DNA of 64,000 nucleotides from Chelonoidis abingdonii (GCF_003597395.2 NC_133777.1:61466864-61530863), one strand, 5' to 3'. Positions 38,742 to 50,644 are shown, counted from the stretch's first letter. Numbers and translations are program-made. The notes: a model not told the origin generated them from the sequence alone.

Positions 38742-41396
38742 AGTTACTTCCTGTAACAGGAGGTTCTTTGAATGTGTGATCCCTAATTGTAATCCACTGT
38801 GGGTTATGCATGTGCACAATATGCCCTGAGCCTGAGAATTTGAAAGTAGTGTTCATTAATCCATGCATGCATCCTGGCTCACCTCATGTCTCTTCCTGAG
38901 GGAATGAAGGGCAGAGTGGACTGACTGCCTCTCCAGTTCCTTCTCTACTGCAAATCAGATAAGATCAGAAGCAGAAGGGAAGGAAGGTGGGTATTGGAAT
39001 ACAGCCTGATGTCTTCAAAGAAAAAATATAGACTAAGATGAGAGGAATATCTGTAGTTTCTTGGAGAATGCCTCTTTTGTGTGCCCAGGAAGAAAAGCAC
39101 TTCCATTTAGCTAGGTAACATCTAGTAGAGTCCTTTCTAATATTAGAGAGAATGTGTCTTGTACGGTTATGGAGCATGAACGTTCTAAGGATGATGCCCA
39201 TCAAAATACCAAGCTCTGAGATGGAGTGGATGCAGATCAGGGTGCTTGATCTTGCTGTTGCACAAGGTCAGGAGTTTGGGAACTGTTGGGAGGATGACTG
39301 GTGGTCAGGATGCCCATGTAGGAGGTTGGGAAACTAAAATTGTCTGGCCCAGAAGGGGGCAATCAGGATGACCCATGCTCTGTCCTGACAGATTTTGCAT
39401 AGAACTTGTGGCAGGAGCAGTAGGGAAGGCATAGTCGAGCCGGTCCAACTAAGGAGGAGGCAGAGCATCACCTTGGGAGTGATGACCTAGGGTTGTTCTG
39501 GAGCAGTATGTGGTGCATTTCTGTTTGCATGAGAAGTGAACAGATCCCTGGCTGGGGTTCCCCCATAGAGTGAAAAAAGAGGATGCCCATGCATACCTGA
39601 CGAGGATTTGTCCACCATAGCAGGGAAGACGCTATTGTTCCATGGGGTTCATGGAATGGTGGTTTGGGGAGTATACTGACTGCAGCCACATTTAAAGGTT
39701 GGCATAGGTGCATGAGGCCATATGACCTAGGAGAGACAGACATGTCTTGAACAGTACTTGAGGGTTGCTTGTGATGCAAGCTATGATATTGTTCATGTTC
39801 TGGAATCTGTCCTTGGGCAGGTACACTCTTGCGGTGATAACATTCAAGGCTGCCCTGATGAAGTCCAGAGATTATTGGGGGGGAGGGGTAAGAACAGATT
39901 TTTTGGCATTTACACTGACTCCCAGTGAGGAGAGAAGGTGTAGCATCAGGGAAGTTGATGCATAGGCATGTTGGCGGGATTTGGCAACAAGGAGCCAGTT
40001 GTTGAGATAGGGAAAGACAATGATCCCACAACATCTGACATGGGCTGCTGCTAATGAGAATATCTTGGTAAAGACTCTCTATTCAGTACTCTGTACTGAA
40101 AATGTTCGGCACCTACCATAAATCCAAGGAATTGTCTGTGAGCGGGATGAATGTCTATGTGAAAGTAGGCATCCTTCATATTGAGAGCCATGAGCCAGGT
40201 GCCCTTTTCTAGGATTATAGAGGCTAACATGACCATGCGAAAACTGAGTTTGGGAATGAAGTGGTTGAGCTGGCAGAAGTCGGGATTGGTCTCCAACTGT
40301 CCTTCTTTTTAGGTACTAGGAAGTAAGTTGAGTAAAGCCCTCTCCCTTGGTATTAAGGAAGGACGTGTTCTATTGCTCCTCATTGCAACAAGTAGTTCAA
40401 CTCTTGTTTGAGAAAACTCTTGTGAGGGAGATGCCCGAAGTTAACAGTGATCAGATTTCATTGGTGTCAATGGATCCCAGGGTTCTGGAGGTGCCAAGGG
40501 TGATTGTACCAAAGGAATACGGTCTGGGACTCATGCAGCCCAATGCTTATGGGCTTTCTCATAATGCCTCTGGGACCTAAGACATACTAAGCCCTCATGG
40601 GCCATGGTGATGGGCTTACTTAGAGATGAATCAGACTTCTTTGAAGTGGATTTAGAAGATGACTTAGTCACATGCTAATGAGAGTGCTTCCTGGCTTCCT
40701 GAGGAGATCGAGCCTCTGAGGGGTAGATTCTCCTGCACCACAGTTGGAGCTTGCAACAGGAGGCACACTACTTGCTGAATTAGGATGATGTATGGGGGAG
40801 TTCCCTGGCTTAGGTCTGATTGGGGTCTCATGGCTTTCTCCATGAGGTATTTGCAGAGATGAAGTTCCCACCCTTCTCATGCACAGCTGGGGAATGATTG
40901 GCAGATATTGAATCTCATTGTGTTGTGAGCTTCCCCAAGGCAGTACAGGCAGCACTGGTGGTTGTTGATGACTGAGAAGGATTGCACATAGGAAGTGTAG
41001 AGTTTGAAGCCCAGAGTCCTTGGCATAGTCTGGTACCTGAATGGGTTGTATGGGGGGGGGTGTGTGTCCCCCAGGAGAATAATCTAAACACTGAAGAACT
41101 ATAAAATTCTAACTCTTAAAACTGCTTACAAACTAGATAATTCTTATTTTGTAGGAAAGAGCTCAAGCTGCAGACACTGAAGGTTCCAACCAGGACCACG
41201 TGGTGGTGAGAAGGAACTGGAATAGACAGTCGATCTGCCCCACCCTTTATTTCCGTGGTCAGAGGCACAAGATGAGCCAGGATGCATGCGCAGACCAGCA
41301 GCCACTACTTTCAAAATCTCTGGCTGCAGGCACATGGTGCGCATATGTACCCCACAGTGAAATACAGTGGGGACTATCACTCAAAGAAGAAAGTCA
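38742..41396 (-). mobile_element. DIRS-like tyrosine-recombinase retrotransposon, internally deleted
   Basis: The left end (38761-38815) has ggttctttgaatgtgtgatc and atccactgtggg. The right end (41345-41396) reads, inverted, cttctttgagtgatagtccc and tcactgtgggg. These are terminal inverted repeats of DIRS type. Inside, on the minus strand, the frame 40296-40051 carries an RT segment FRMVMLASIILEKGTW and ALNMKDAYFHIDIHPAHRQF. That is the LDLKDAYFHI.IHP..R signature of DIRS RTs. The frame 40034-39468 continues downstream with degenerate RT/RNase H-like content. No tyrosine recombinase motif (R..HR..Y) was seen. At 2.65 kb it is about half the usual length and has many stops, so it is dead. It is sense-oriented with the UNC13 transcript. 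Confidence 0.78.
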
Positions 41397-42876
41397 ATTA
41401 TGAATTAATCCTTTGAATTAGCCTTTGCCTTTGAGCATTACAGTCATAACACCAGAAAACCTTACAATCTGTTGAGCAATATTTCACAATTATTACCTTC
41501 AAAGCCAGGCATTAACCATAAGCACATATTAAGATTGACATGCCAGTTCAGCAAAAGTGTCTTATCTAAACCAGGACACCTCTCATTATATAAAATAGCA
41601 GTTTGGTACAAATCCTCACATCAAGAAAACAAACCATGTAAAAGATTCATGTCTTAGGAAAATTCCTGTTTGTGAAAAGGAGATAAAAAGTGAAAAAGGT
41701 GGTAAAGTAGCCTATACCCCGTTTTTTCAAAAGAAAAACCTCTGCTTGTGTCCTTAAAACTTTAGAGAAAAATGTGTGTAGTTGGAAATGTTTTAAACTT
41801 TTCTTAAACATTGAAATGACAAACATTTAAATGTTGAAATGACAGACTTTCAACTATGCTAGTTAAATGCAAACTCCTAATATAATTCCTAATATCATTG
41901 TCAACGGTAAAATGCTTTATATACCAACCTGAAATCTAAGGACCTTGCTAAACTAATTACTAATACAAAAAGCCATTTCAGTATAGAATATTTCTAATAA
42001 TGGGGAATTAATTAAATTGGCATGATCAAACTCCTCCCTCAACCAATTCAGGAAGACAAGAATTATCATCTCTCCAAAAATTGTTATGAAGAATAAACAA
42101 CTTCTTTAATTACTATTTAGACTAAACACAATAAGAATTCCTGAATCTTGAAACGACTGGTGTGAGAACTAAAAACTTTTAAGTTTAAATTTAAACTTAA
42201 GTACACTCAATTTTAACTATAATGAAAAGAAGTGTTCAGAATTTCTGAAATCAGAATTTCATTTCCTGTCAAACGCTAATAAAATTGAATGACTATCTCA
42301 CATAATGGACTAAATAAAAAGAAAGTTAAAATTAATGTTAAAAATTATCTGATGCTTTCTCCCCACAAAAAACCAAACCAAACCAAAGGCAATTATAGTG
42401 TTGCATGTTCATTAGGCAGACTGCCATGTTCAGGAGCTGAAGGTGTCACCTAAGCCAACCCCCAGGGCATGGAGCCAGTGAAAGAATGAGAGCAACCAAC
42501 TTTGAATCTATGCAAGTCTGAAAGATGTGTGTTTTCATAAAATTCCCTGGAAACAGGAAGAAGGATATTAAAAAACTCTGAAGTGAGTCCCGCCATCCCA
42601 CTTCCCTCACCCAGCTATCATGCTTAAACAGCATGCTCTGCACAACACATCCTGTACAAGCAAGCGACTACTGACAGATGAAAAAAGAACGGAGAAGACT
42701 CAAGAGGAAACCAAACCAAGAAAAACCTCCCCAATGCTTCAGCATGGATTGGTGAGAGAAAGTTATCTTAAACATTACCAAGGGATTAGAATTAAAAAAT
42801 CTTGTAATAATTTTGTTGAGACATGGAAATGCCATTGTAATTTACGACAAATAGATTCTCCTGTTAATCAACAAAT
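41397..42876. other. intronic sequence, nothing recognised
   Basis: This is very AT-rich and includes a short palindrome ttaagtttaaatttaaactt near 42179. No exon was seen. Confidence 0.4.
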
Positions 42877-42884
42877 GGTTAGAC

Positions 42885-43221
42885 CAGGATCAGCAACCTT
42901 CAGCACACTGCCCATCAGGGTAATCCACTGGCGGGTCGCAAGACATTTTGTTTATGTTGACAGTCTACAGGCATGGCCCCCTGCATCTCCCAGTGGCCAC
43001 GGTTCACTGTTCCTGGCCAATGGGAGCTGTGGGAAGCGGCGCAAGCCACAGGGACATGTTGGCCACCGCTTCCCACTGCTCCCATTGGCCAGGGACGGTG
43101 AACTATGGCCACTGGGAGCTGCAGGGGGCCGTGCCTGCAGATAGTCAACGTAAATAAAAAGTCTTGTGCCCCGCCAGCAGATTACCCTGATGGGCCACGT
43201 GCTAAAGGTTGCCGACCCCTG
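42885..43221. mobile_element. foldback hAT-type MITE (337 bp) with perfect 8-bp TSD
   Basis: It starts CAGGATCAGCAACCTTCAGC and ends GGTTGCCGACCCCTG. The arms are inverted for most of their length: gcccatcagggtaatccac near 42910 pairs with agattaccctgatgggcca near 43180, and ctcccagtggcc with ggccactgggag. The 8-bp duplication ggttagac lies at 42877-42884 and 43222-43229. The overlapping open frames on both strands (up to 174 codons) are palindrome artefacts. A related fragment lies at 50440-50644. Confidence 0.93.
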
Positions 43222-43523
43222 GGTTAGACTATGTATTCTGGGAAAAGAGACAGGGAGTAAATACTGGTAAATAAAGAAATTGTGGGATTTCAGTGGATTA
43301 AGGTTCTTAATATAGGTCAATTGTCCTGATTTAAAATAGCTCCTTAAATGGCTTTTTATAAGTAACTGATTTCATAAAATTTAGATTGCTTACTTCGCCC
43401 AACTATCAACTTTTTAGCTATCCATGATATGCCAAAACAGGACCTAATATTTTTAGTAATTTTTAAAATAAAATTCCTTGGCATCCAGCAATTTAAAATT
43501 ACTCCTTTTTACTCCACACTTAC

Positions 43524-43673
43524 ATTTTGTCCAGAAAATCCATGAGAGGTCGCAGCACAATCTCAGCATCGATAGCTGCATTGTTCTTATTGGCCGATAT
43601 GTTTCCATTTCCTCTCATCTGATTTAGCTCAAAGCTCATCTGTCTCACACACTCCTCAATAACAAGCTGGAAA
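43524..43673 (-). CDS. UNC13C: UNC13-family coding exon, MUN domain (second)
   Basis: This is a 150-base exon. One base completes the serine codon begun in the previous exon, then come 49 codons, then two bases are left over. The acceptor is tctctttag and the donor is a strong gtaagt. It begins [18 protein letters not shown] and ends [11 protein letters not shown]. The motif IEECVRQM and the PLMD.LD ending are hallmarks of the Munc13 MUN domain. The middle of the exon ([16 protein letters not shown]) is rich in Asn and Ala and does not look like UNC13A or UNC13B as I remember them, which is the main reason for favouring UNC13C. An open frame runs on upstream of the acceptor to an in-frame Met at 43765. 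That extension is intron read-through and should not be annotated as protein. Confidence 0.93.
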
Positions 43674-46660
43674 CTAAAGAGAAAAAAGAGAGTGGAGGAA
43701 TTATACGACAGAAGATGACTATTTAGATTCTGCTCCATCAACTTCATTGATGAACACAAAATCATTTGTGAGCAGATATGAAGCCCACAGGCTTAAGGCA
43801 CTGTATGCTTTAGAAACTGAAAATAACTATTTCTGAAGACTTATAGATGGTATAAGGCCAAATAATATACTTACCATTGACGTTTGTGTTTTGTTTTCCT
43901 TTTACATTGTCCCTATCCCTACAGGAGTCCTAGTAACTATTTTCTGATAGGAATTACACAATAAGAAGGTGAACCAGAGACTTTACTGAGGTATGACTGG
44001 CTGTTAAGATAGACATCAGTGTTAGCTAGCACAATTATTCCTGCTTTTAGTTTTGGTACGAGGGGATTAAAGACATAAATTCTATATACGTGTATTTTTA
44101 AAGGGGGTGTTGTCAAATATTCTCTCTTTTTGGTAAATTTTATATTCATTTGGTGTTAATATCCTTCTTCAAGATAGAAATTAACAAGACTTCTACTAAT
44201 TTGTCCTAGCTGGCTAAACTGGACTTTTTCTTGTCATGACTCATGTGCCAACACAGCAAAGTTTTGTTTACTACTTTGTACCTAGTTAAGAGAGTAACAA
44301 TATTTGGACTGCTTCATAACCTCTATGCCAGATGCATTTTATGGGAATGTTTGACATTTTAAATTCAAAAGTGGGAACAGATTTTCTATTCAGAAGAATT
44401 GACTTCCACACAGCTGAAAAACTAGAGGAGATGAGGGACTGATAGGTCTCTATAAACTAGTTCTGTTTACAAGTGTGGGAGTGGAAGTTGTTCTCAATTC
44501 CCCACAAAGTGAGTTTACTGATTTAGTTCATTTCTTGTTTTTCTAGAGGTTCAATTTGCTTCCGATATAGCAGCATCTGCCTGACAGAAAATCTAGGAGT
44601 GACACAGGGGCAGTATGGCCATAGTGGGGACATCGATTGGTACATTTAAGCAGTGCAAAACTGAGTATTCAGAGTCAGCCTCTGAGAAGTAAAAGTACCA
44701 TAAGAGAAGTAAAAGTACCACAAGTACCACAGGGGCAATAAATATGATAATCAATTCTAAATATATTCATAGACAAATTGAATAGATAAGCCTGTAGCTA
44801 AAGAATCTACCAAAAACAATTAGTAAAAGAACAAACAAGTTAAGTGAAAACAGACTGAAAACTCCCAGCTATTGTGCTTTACCACAAAAACTTAACACAA
44901 AAAACCACATGAACACATCTGATTGCCAAGAAGACAGAAGGCTTTTCCAGTGACATCTACTCAGAAACCAACTTTGAAATGAATAAAGGGGAGCCCCAAA
45001 AACCAATGCACGGCACAGTTGCTTTTCCAGTTCATCCTCAGAATTCTTCTGGCTGCCAGTGCTGCTCTTAAAGCCATCTCTTTTCTCATTCAGATTATGC
45101 AGGTAGTGGGTCTACTCTAGTACCCAAACTGCTGCATCTTGTTCAACCACAGTTAGTTGAGGCAACATTCTCTGTTTGGTGCTATAGACAACTCCATCCT
45201 GAGCAAACTGCTGCCACACTTATTAGCTCAGCATGGTCACGTGGGCAGCCTCTAAAAGAATGAGATAAGACTCAGAGGTGGCAGAAGGCCTCCTAGAGAG
45301 GTTTTTCTTGTTTTCTTCAGAGTAAGGCTATGAAGCTATCAGGGTGCCCTTGTGCTGATTTTTAGTTAGATGGTGTCACAGGCAAAAATTATGGACCAAT
45401 TTAAGAGAGAAGAAAGCACATGAGAAATGCACAAAGCCAAAATGGGGACATTTTGACCAACTTTGGCAATGGGAATGAGGGCTGTTGGATGACTTGTGCT
45501 AATTTGCCTGGCTTTTCTGCAGAAGGGTGAAAAATATAGGCTCCTATGACCACTCATTCTTATCTTAACAAAGTAATAGATATTCTCTTTAAATTAAACA
45601 ACTATTTCACCCAGAAGATTATACTAATTTTAGGAAAAGTCAAACACAGGGCTTCATCTAGTTAACAGTGACCTTTTAAGACAGGGAGAGAAGAGACCAC
45701 AGGGAGCTAATACAGGTATTATCCATTTAATTCTTGGCTGACATTTTCCCTTCTTACTAAGTCACTTAATTTTCCCTATTATTTGGGTTGTCTCAGCCTA
45801 TTAATGATCTGAGACAGCCATGACTCTTCCTCAATTGTATTTATTCAAACCATCCTTTTCCATAGTTAATGAAGCCACACACCGAAAAGGAAAACAGTTT
45901 GCACGGATTGTATGTCTATGGCATTGTTACTGAGCAACTAAAACTTTCACCTGCCTCCCACCATTGCAGATTCCCTGAACAATCACTCTCTCTTACATTC
46001 CTTTTCAAGTAAAGGCAAAAACAGTCCTATGGTTTTTGCTTCCGATAGCAAGACTCAGCTATGTTGCTGGTACAGTGCAAGCCGCATTCAGCCAGCAGCA
46101 TGCACACTGATTCAAGAGTAAGGCTCACTAGCGGATTCCAGCAGACCAGACACTGGTAGAGCAAATGACTCAAGAGGACTTCACAGTGACCATTTGAAGA
46201 AGGGGCAATTCAGACAGGCAATTGCTACCTGACCGGGGCAAGCCACTGGACAAAGCTGTCAGTCTCAGGGAATCAAAATACACACACAGTAAAAGAGAGG
46301 TTGAACATTGTATTAGTTAAGAACAAATCAAGCCATTTTTATTTTCCAAAAGCAGAAAGTAAAGTTTCCAGCTGTGTCACTATAACCCATTCAAGCCCAC
46401 ACACTACTTTTAGTGTCCTTTGGAGGTGAGGATACTGCTGTATTTTCCAAAACATACAGCCAGCCAGTCAGAGACGCACACATACACATGCAGTGGGTCT
46501 TGCTACACTGGAGCAAGCTGTATGTGAAAAGATGTACACTCACCCAATCTAGTCAATGGATTGGCTTTTGGCTATGCACATCTGCCTGGTTTGAGGCACA
46601 ATGGAGTGTTTTTAATGGTTGCCATCACTGTAGCACAAATTCTTTAAGTGTGTTTATTAC
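43674..46660. other. intronic sequence, nothing recognised
   Basis: This is the intron between the first and second UNC13 exons of the window, about 3 kb. A short imperfect tandem (agaagtaaaagtaccac repeated) occurs near 44685-44725. No mobile element was recognised. Confidence 0.5.
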
Positions 46661-46749
46661 CTTGCGCCATAGACAACGCTGAGCTCATCCAGTACGCTAC
46701 TGAGTTTCACCTGAAGTTCTTTGAGAACAACACTAGCGTCAGGATCCAG
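46661..46749 (-). CDS. UNC13C: UNC13-family coding exon, MUN domain (first of six in window)
   Basis: This is an 89-base exon, phase 0 at its start, with two bases left over at its end. On the minus strand it is preceded by a pyrimidine-rich tract ending ctctttccag and followed by the donor gtaata. It encodes LDPDASVVLKELQVKLSS followed by VLDELSVVYGA. The LKELQVKL..VLDELS pattern is characteristic of the late MUN domain of Munc13 proteins. These are presynaptic priming factors that open syntaxin-1 and promote SNARE assembly at synaptic vesicles. The leftover AG joins the first T of exon 43673-43524 to make a serine codon, giving the family's SFQ..IEECV sequence across the junction. The acceptor and phase agreement are seen in the sequence; the paralogue name is recalled and less certain than the family. 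The next upstream exon was not found and probably lies past the right edge. Confidence 0.9.
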
Positions 46750-47930
46750 CTGGAAAGAGATTATGAGTAATGTTATTTTTCTGCATCCTTCTCACATGCA
46801 GTCTATTTCTCTGTTACAATTAATGGATTAGGCACTACATACATTCATTATACTTCACTACTAGAAAACAAATATGAAAACACCAACTAGAATAGGAAAT
46901 GTTCAATTAGCCTTAATGTCCAATTAGTGTAGCACTAACAATGCAGAATAAATTGTGCAAATGAAATAAGGAAGAATCACCTTCCAAGAAAACAAAAGAG
47001 TATCATTAATGGTACTATGGGACTGATACAGAAAGTGTTAACAGTTCACAAGATTTTTAGAATTTCAGAAATCACCTCAGCAAAGGTGGTATATGCTAGC
47101 GATAACAAGAGGATCATGTATGAAAAGGTTGACAGTGCTTGTTTTAATAATCAACTGGTTTTATTTTTTTGTACATATTACTCTTTTGTAGGTGGCACTT
47201 TTTAAAATGTACATTGAAGGTGTTTCCACAGTGTTTCCACTAATGCAGCTTGGACTAGAACATCTGGCAATGAGGACGATGCCTTGAGGACCACCCCTGC
47301 TGCTTCTACTTATAGGATAAGAAGGAGGGGAATCTCGTAACCTTTATTCCTTCATTGTATTCCTTAAAGCCACTAAGACACACATTGGCCCAAAATAGCT
47401 TTCTTTCAAGCACAGTGCAATAAAATTATGTGGTGGAATCAGGAAAAAGTGCTGTTGTATCTTTAATACAGGTTCTTTCTCACCTTAGGGGGAAATGAGG
47501 GAGCAGGAGAGAATTAATTTTACATTTACATCTCTTCTCAAGTACAGTGCTAGTGATCCATGCACAGACATTTTACCTGTAATGCATTCTTTTTCAAATC
47601 TTTATCAGAAATCATTTTAATCCTAATACTTGGAAATTAAAAAAAAAATCTAGATTTTTGTCTCCTCAAATCTTGGAATTTAGAAAAAAAATAGTTTGTG
47701 ACCATCATAGGATACGAGTGATTAAAAGAAGGTCAGCATAGCTCATTTAAATATGAATTAATAACTGACTTCCTCTCCTTTGGTTAATCTACATTCAAAT
47801 GTAATTGAATAGTCTTTAATGATAATTGTCACATATTGCACCCAATCCTGCAGTAATTCCATATGCAGAAGTTCCAATGATTTCAAAGGAAATTTTGCCT
47901 TTGGAGGAAATACATAATCATGTTTGTCTG
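46750..47930. other. intronic sequence, nothing recognised
   Basis: This lies upstream of the first UNC13 exon. A weak foldback-family scrap (cccaatcctgcagtaattcc) sits at about 47841. No preceding UNC13 exon was found. Confidence 0.4.
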
Positions 47931-47984
47931 TATTTGTATTTATTTTTTGTTTTATTTATGAACAGGTTCATTACTCTAGTTCCT

Positions 47985-48175
47985 GAGTGCTTCAGAACAC
48001 TTTTATAAAACAGGTAAGCGTTATTATCTGCATTTTAGAGGTGGAGAACCTACGGTACAGTACAGATAGGTGACCTAACCAAGGTCACACAGTACAGCAG
48101 TGACAGAGCACAGACAACAACCCAGATTTCCCTACTCCTAGCACTGTGTTAATCAAAAGACCACCCAGCCTCTTC
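47985..48175 (+). repeat. MIR/CORE-type SINE, old
   Basis: It contains a tctgcattttagaggtggag block followed by caaggtcacacagtacagca and gcagtgacagagcacaga. These correspond to the conserved MIR/CORE core (attttacagatgaggaaac ... aaggtcacacagc). It is antisense to the UNC13 transcript. A better-preserved copy is at 52310-52540. Confidence 0.72.
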
Positions 48176-48309
48176 TTATAGTGAATGGGTGCCTCAAAGT
48201 CAATCAGTCATGATATTATTGCTAGATTTATTTTTTACAAGCACAGAAAATCAGAGATAATCATTTTTTTAAACAAAAATCTGAAATAATGAAAGACTGG
48301 GGTTACTAT

Positions 48310-48420
48310 ATAGGCCACAGTCCAGCAAAGTCTGTACTTAACTATGAACATCAGCTAGTCCCATTGAGTAGGGCCTCCATGGGACTACTTATGTACTTAA
48401 AGTTAAGAAATGCATACCCA
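48310..48420. repeat. decayed foldback repeat
   Basis: The left arm, cttaactatgaacatcagct then agtcccatt, pairs with the right arm, catgggactacttatgtact then taaagttaag. The flanking gtccagcaaagtctg word is typical of the reptile foldback family that begins gatcctgcaaa. Confidence 0.6.
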
Positions 48421-48800
48421 TTATCAATTTGATAATACAGGCAAGGGAATGTAAACAACAAAGAAGTTTGTGAGCTCAAACCAAAACCCTGGAAGCAAAC
48501 ACCTCTGAAGTTTGGAGAAGTTCAAGTGGACCCAGATCCAAACTTTGCAGTTAGTCCTCCCTCTGTAATACACTGAACCAAAAGTCTGGATGAGGAAGCT
48601 TGGACTCAAACCTTGTGGCTTGGACCAAACTATTTTAATCTAAGAAACTCATTAACGTTGCTCTGATATTTACCACTGAACAGTTCAGAGAGGTCTTTTT
48701 CCTACAATAAAACATGGTTTTACTGACAGTGCAAACTTCTTCCTTAATTATGTTTTTCCTTAGTAAATATGACTGGGAAAAACAAACTAATCTCATTGAA

Positions 48801-50228
48801 AATACAATGAGGAGTACTTGTGGCACCTTAGAGACTAACAAATTTATTTAGGCATAAGCTTTTGTGGGCTAAAACCTATGCTATCAGATGCATGAGTAGT
48901 CCTGCTTTGAGCAGGGGATTGGATTAGATGACCTCCTGAGGTCTCTTCCAACCCTAATATTCTGTGATTCTATGAAAATACAATAGGCAGGGATATATAC
49001 ACAGTACATGAAAAGATGAGAGTCGCCTTACGAAGTGGTGGGTCAGTGCTAATAAGCCAATTCAATTAAAGTGCAAGTGGACTATTCTCAACAGTAGAAT
49101 AGCAAGGGAGAAAAAAAATCACTTTTGTAGTGGTAATGAGGCCAATGTAATCAGGGTGGTCCATTTCAAACAGTTGAAAAGAAGGTGTGAGTAACAGTAA
49201 GGAGAAATTAGTATGGGGAAATTAGTTTTTGTAGTGACCCATCCACTCTCAGTCTTTATTCAGGTCTAATTTGATTGTGTCCAGTTTGCAAATTAATTCC
49301 AGTTCTGCAGTTTCTTGTTGGAATCTGTTTTTGAAGTTTTTTTTGTTGAATAATTGACACTTTTAAGTCTGTTATTGAGTGTCCAGGGAGATTGAAGTGT
49401 TCTCCAACCAGTTTTTGAATGTTATAATTCTTGATGTCTGATTTCTGTCCATTTATTCTTTTGCGCAGAGACTGTCCGGTTTGGCCAATGTACATGGCAG
49501 GGGGAGCATTGCTGGCACATGATAGCATATATAACAATGATAGATGTGCAGGTGAACAAGCCCTTGATGGTGTGGCTGATGTGGCTAGGTCCTATGATGG
49601 TGTCCCTTGAATAGATATGCGGACAGAGTTGGCAACAGGGTTTGTTGCAGGGATAGGTTCCCGGGTGAGTGTTTTTGTTGTGTGATGGTAGTTGCTGGCG
49701 AGTATTTGCTTCAGGTTGGGGGGCTATCTGTAAGCAAGGACTGGCCTGTGTCCCAAGGTCTGTGAGAGTAAGGGATTGTCCTTCAGCATAGGTTGTAGAT
49801 CCTTGATGATGCGCTGGAGAGGTTTTAGTTTGTGGCTGAAGGTGACGGCTAGCGGTGTTCTGTTACTTTGTTGGGCCTGTCCTGTAGTAGGTGACTTCTG
49901 GGTACCCTTCTAGCTCTGTCAAGCTGTCGATCCAGCACATCATCAAGTGATTTTTCCTCCTTTGATATTCTACTGTTGAGAATAGCCCACTTCCACTTTA
50001 ATTGTATTGTCTCATTATCACTGACCCCCCACTTGGTAAGGCAACTCCCATCTTTTCATGTACTCTGTATATATACCTGCCTACTGTATTTTCCATTCCA
50101 TGCATCTGATGAAGTGGGTTTTAGCCCATGAAAGCTTATGCCTAAATAAATCCGTTAGTCTCTAAGGTGCCACAAGGACTCCTCACTGTTTTTGCTGATA
50201 CAGACTAACACAGCTACCACTCTGAAAC
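48801..50228 (-). mobile_element. Penelope-like element with inverted 3' tails, flanked by a 14-bp TSD
   Basis: The direct repeat ctaatctcattgaa flanks the whole unit at 48787-48800 and 50229-50242. The body reads on the minus strand. The Cys-rich block CNKPCCQLCPHIYSRDTI lies near 49640. A GIY-YIG nuclease segment, AMYIGQTGQSLRKRINGQKS, lies near 49495, one frameshift after the preceding Cys block. The 3' untranslated tail then runs down to 48809. At the right end, 49965-50228 is a second 3' tail in the opposite (plus) orientation, ending gctaccactctgaaac. The two tails form inverted repeats of roughly 250 bases, a known architecture of Penelope-like insertions. No RT core remains. A CR1 end is inserted in the left tail at 48893-48974. 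Confidence 0.88.
48893..48974 (+). mobile_element. CR1 3'-end fragment inside the Penelope-like element
   Basis: It reads gagcaggggattggattaga then cctcctgaggtctcttccaa then ccctaatattctgtgattct and ends ttctatga, the canonical 3' end of CR1 with its attctatg-type tail. It interrupts the minus-strand tail of the Penelope-like element between tattttc and gatgcatga, so it inserted later or joined during integration. Confidence 0.88.
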
Positions 50229-50439
50229 CTAATCTCATTGAATAATTCATACTGGGAATCAATATTAGAGTTGGCTGAGTAATACAAAGAATTTTCTGTG
50301 ACTAGTTGCTCAATATCTAGAAATGAACTTGATGAAGGCATTGCCTCCCCTTTGTTTTTACTTTTTGTGAACATTTGAGTGATGGATCTATACCCATGGA
50401 AAAAAGATTTTAAGCACTTGCACTTGAATATTCACCCAA

Positions 50440-50644
50440 ACAATGGGAACTGCAGGAAGTGGCAGCCAGCATGTCTCTGTGGCCCACACCGCTTCCCGCA
50501 GCGCTCATTCGCTGGGAATGGCGAACTGCAGCCACTGGGAGCTGTGGGGAGCCATGCCTGAGGACGGTCAATGTAAACAAAATGTCTCATGGCCTACCAG
50601 TGGATGACTCTGATGGGCTGCTTGCCGAAGATTGCCAACCCCTG
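50440..50644. mobile_element. truncated hAT MITE, relative of the 42885-43221 element
   Basis: The segment gccactgggagctgtgggga (near 50534) and the tail tgatgggctgcttgcc...gccaacccctg match the right half of the MITE at 42885-43221. The left terminus is missing, so no TSD can be tested. The two open frames here are by-products. Confidence 0.75.

Noticed and set aside
42620..43144. 174-codon plus-strand open frame.
   Set aside because: More than half lies inside the palindromic hAT MITE 42885-43221, and similar frames appear on the other strand; no known domain.
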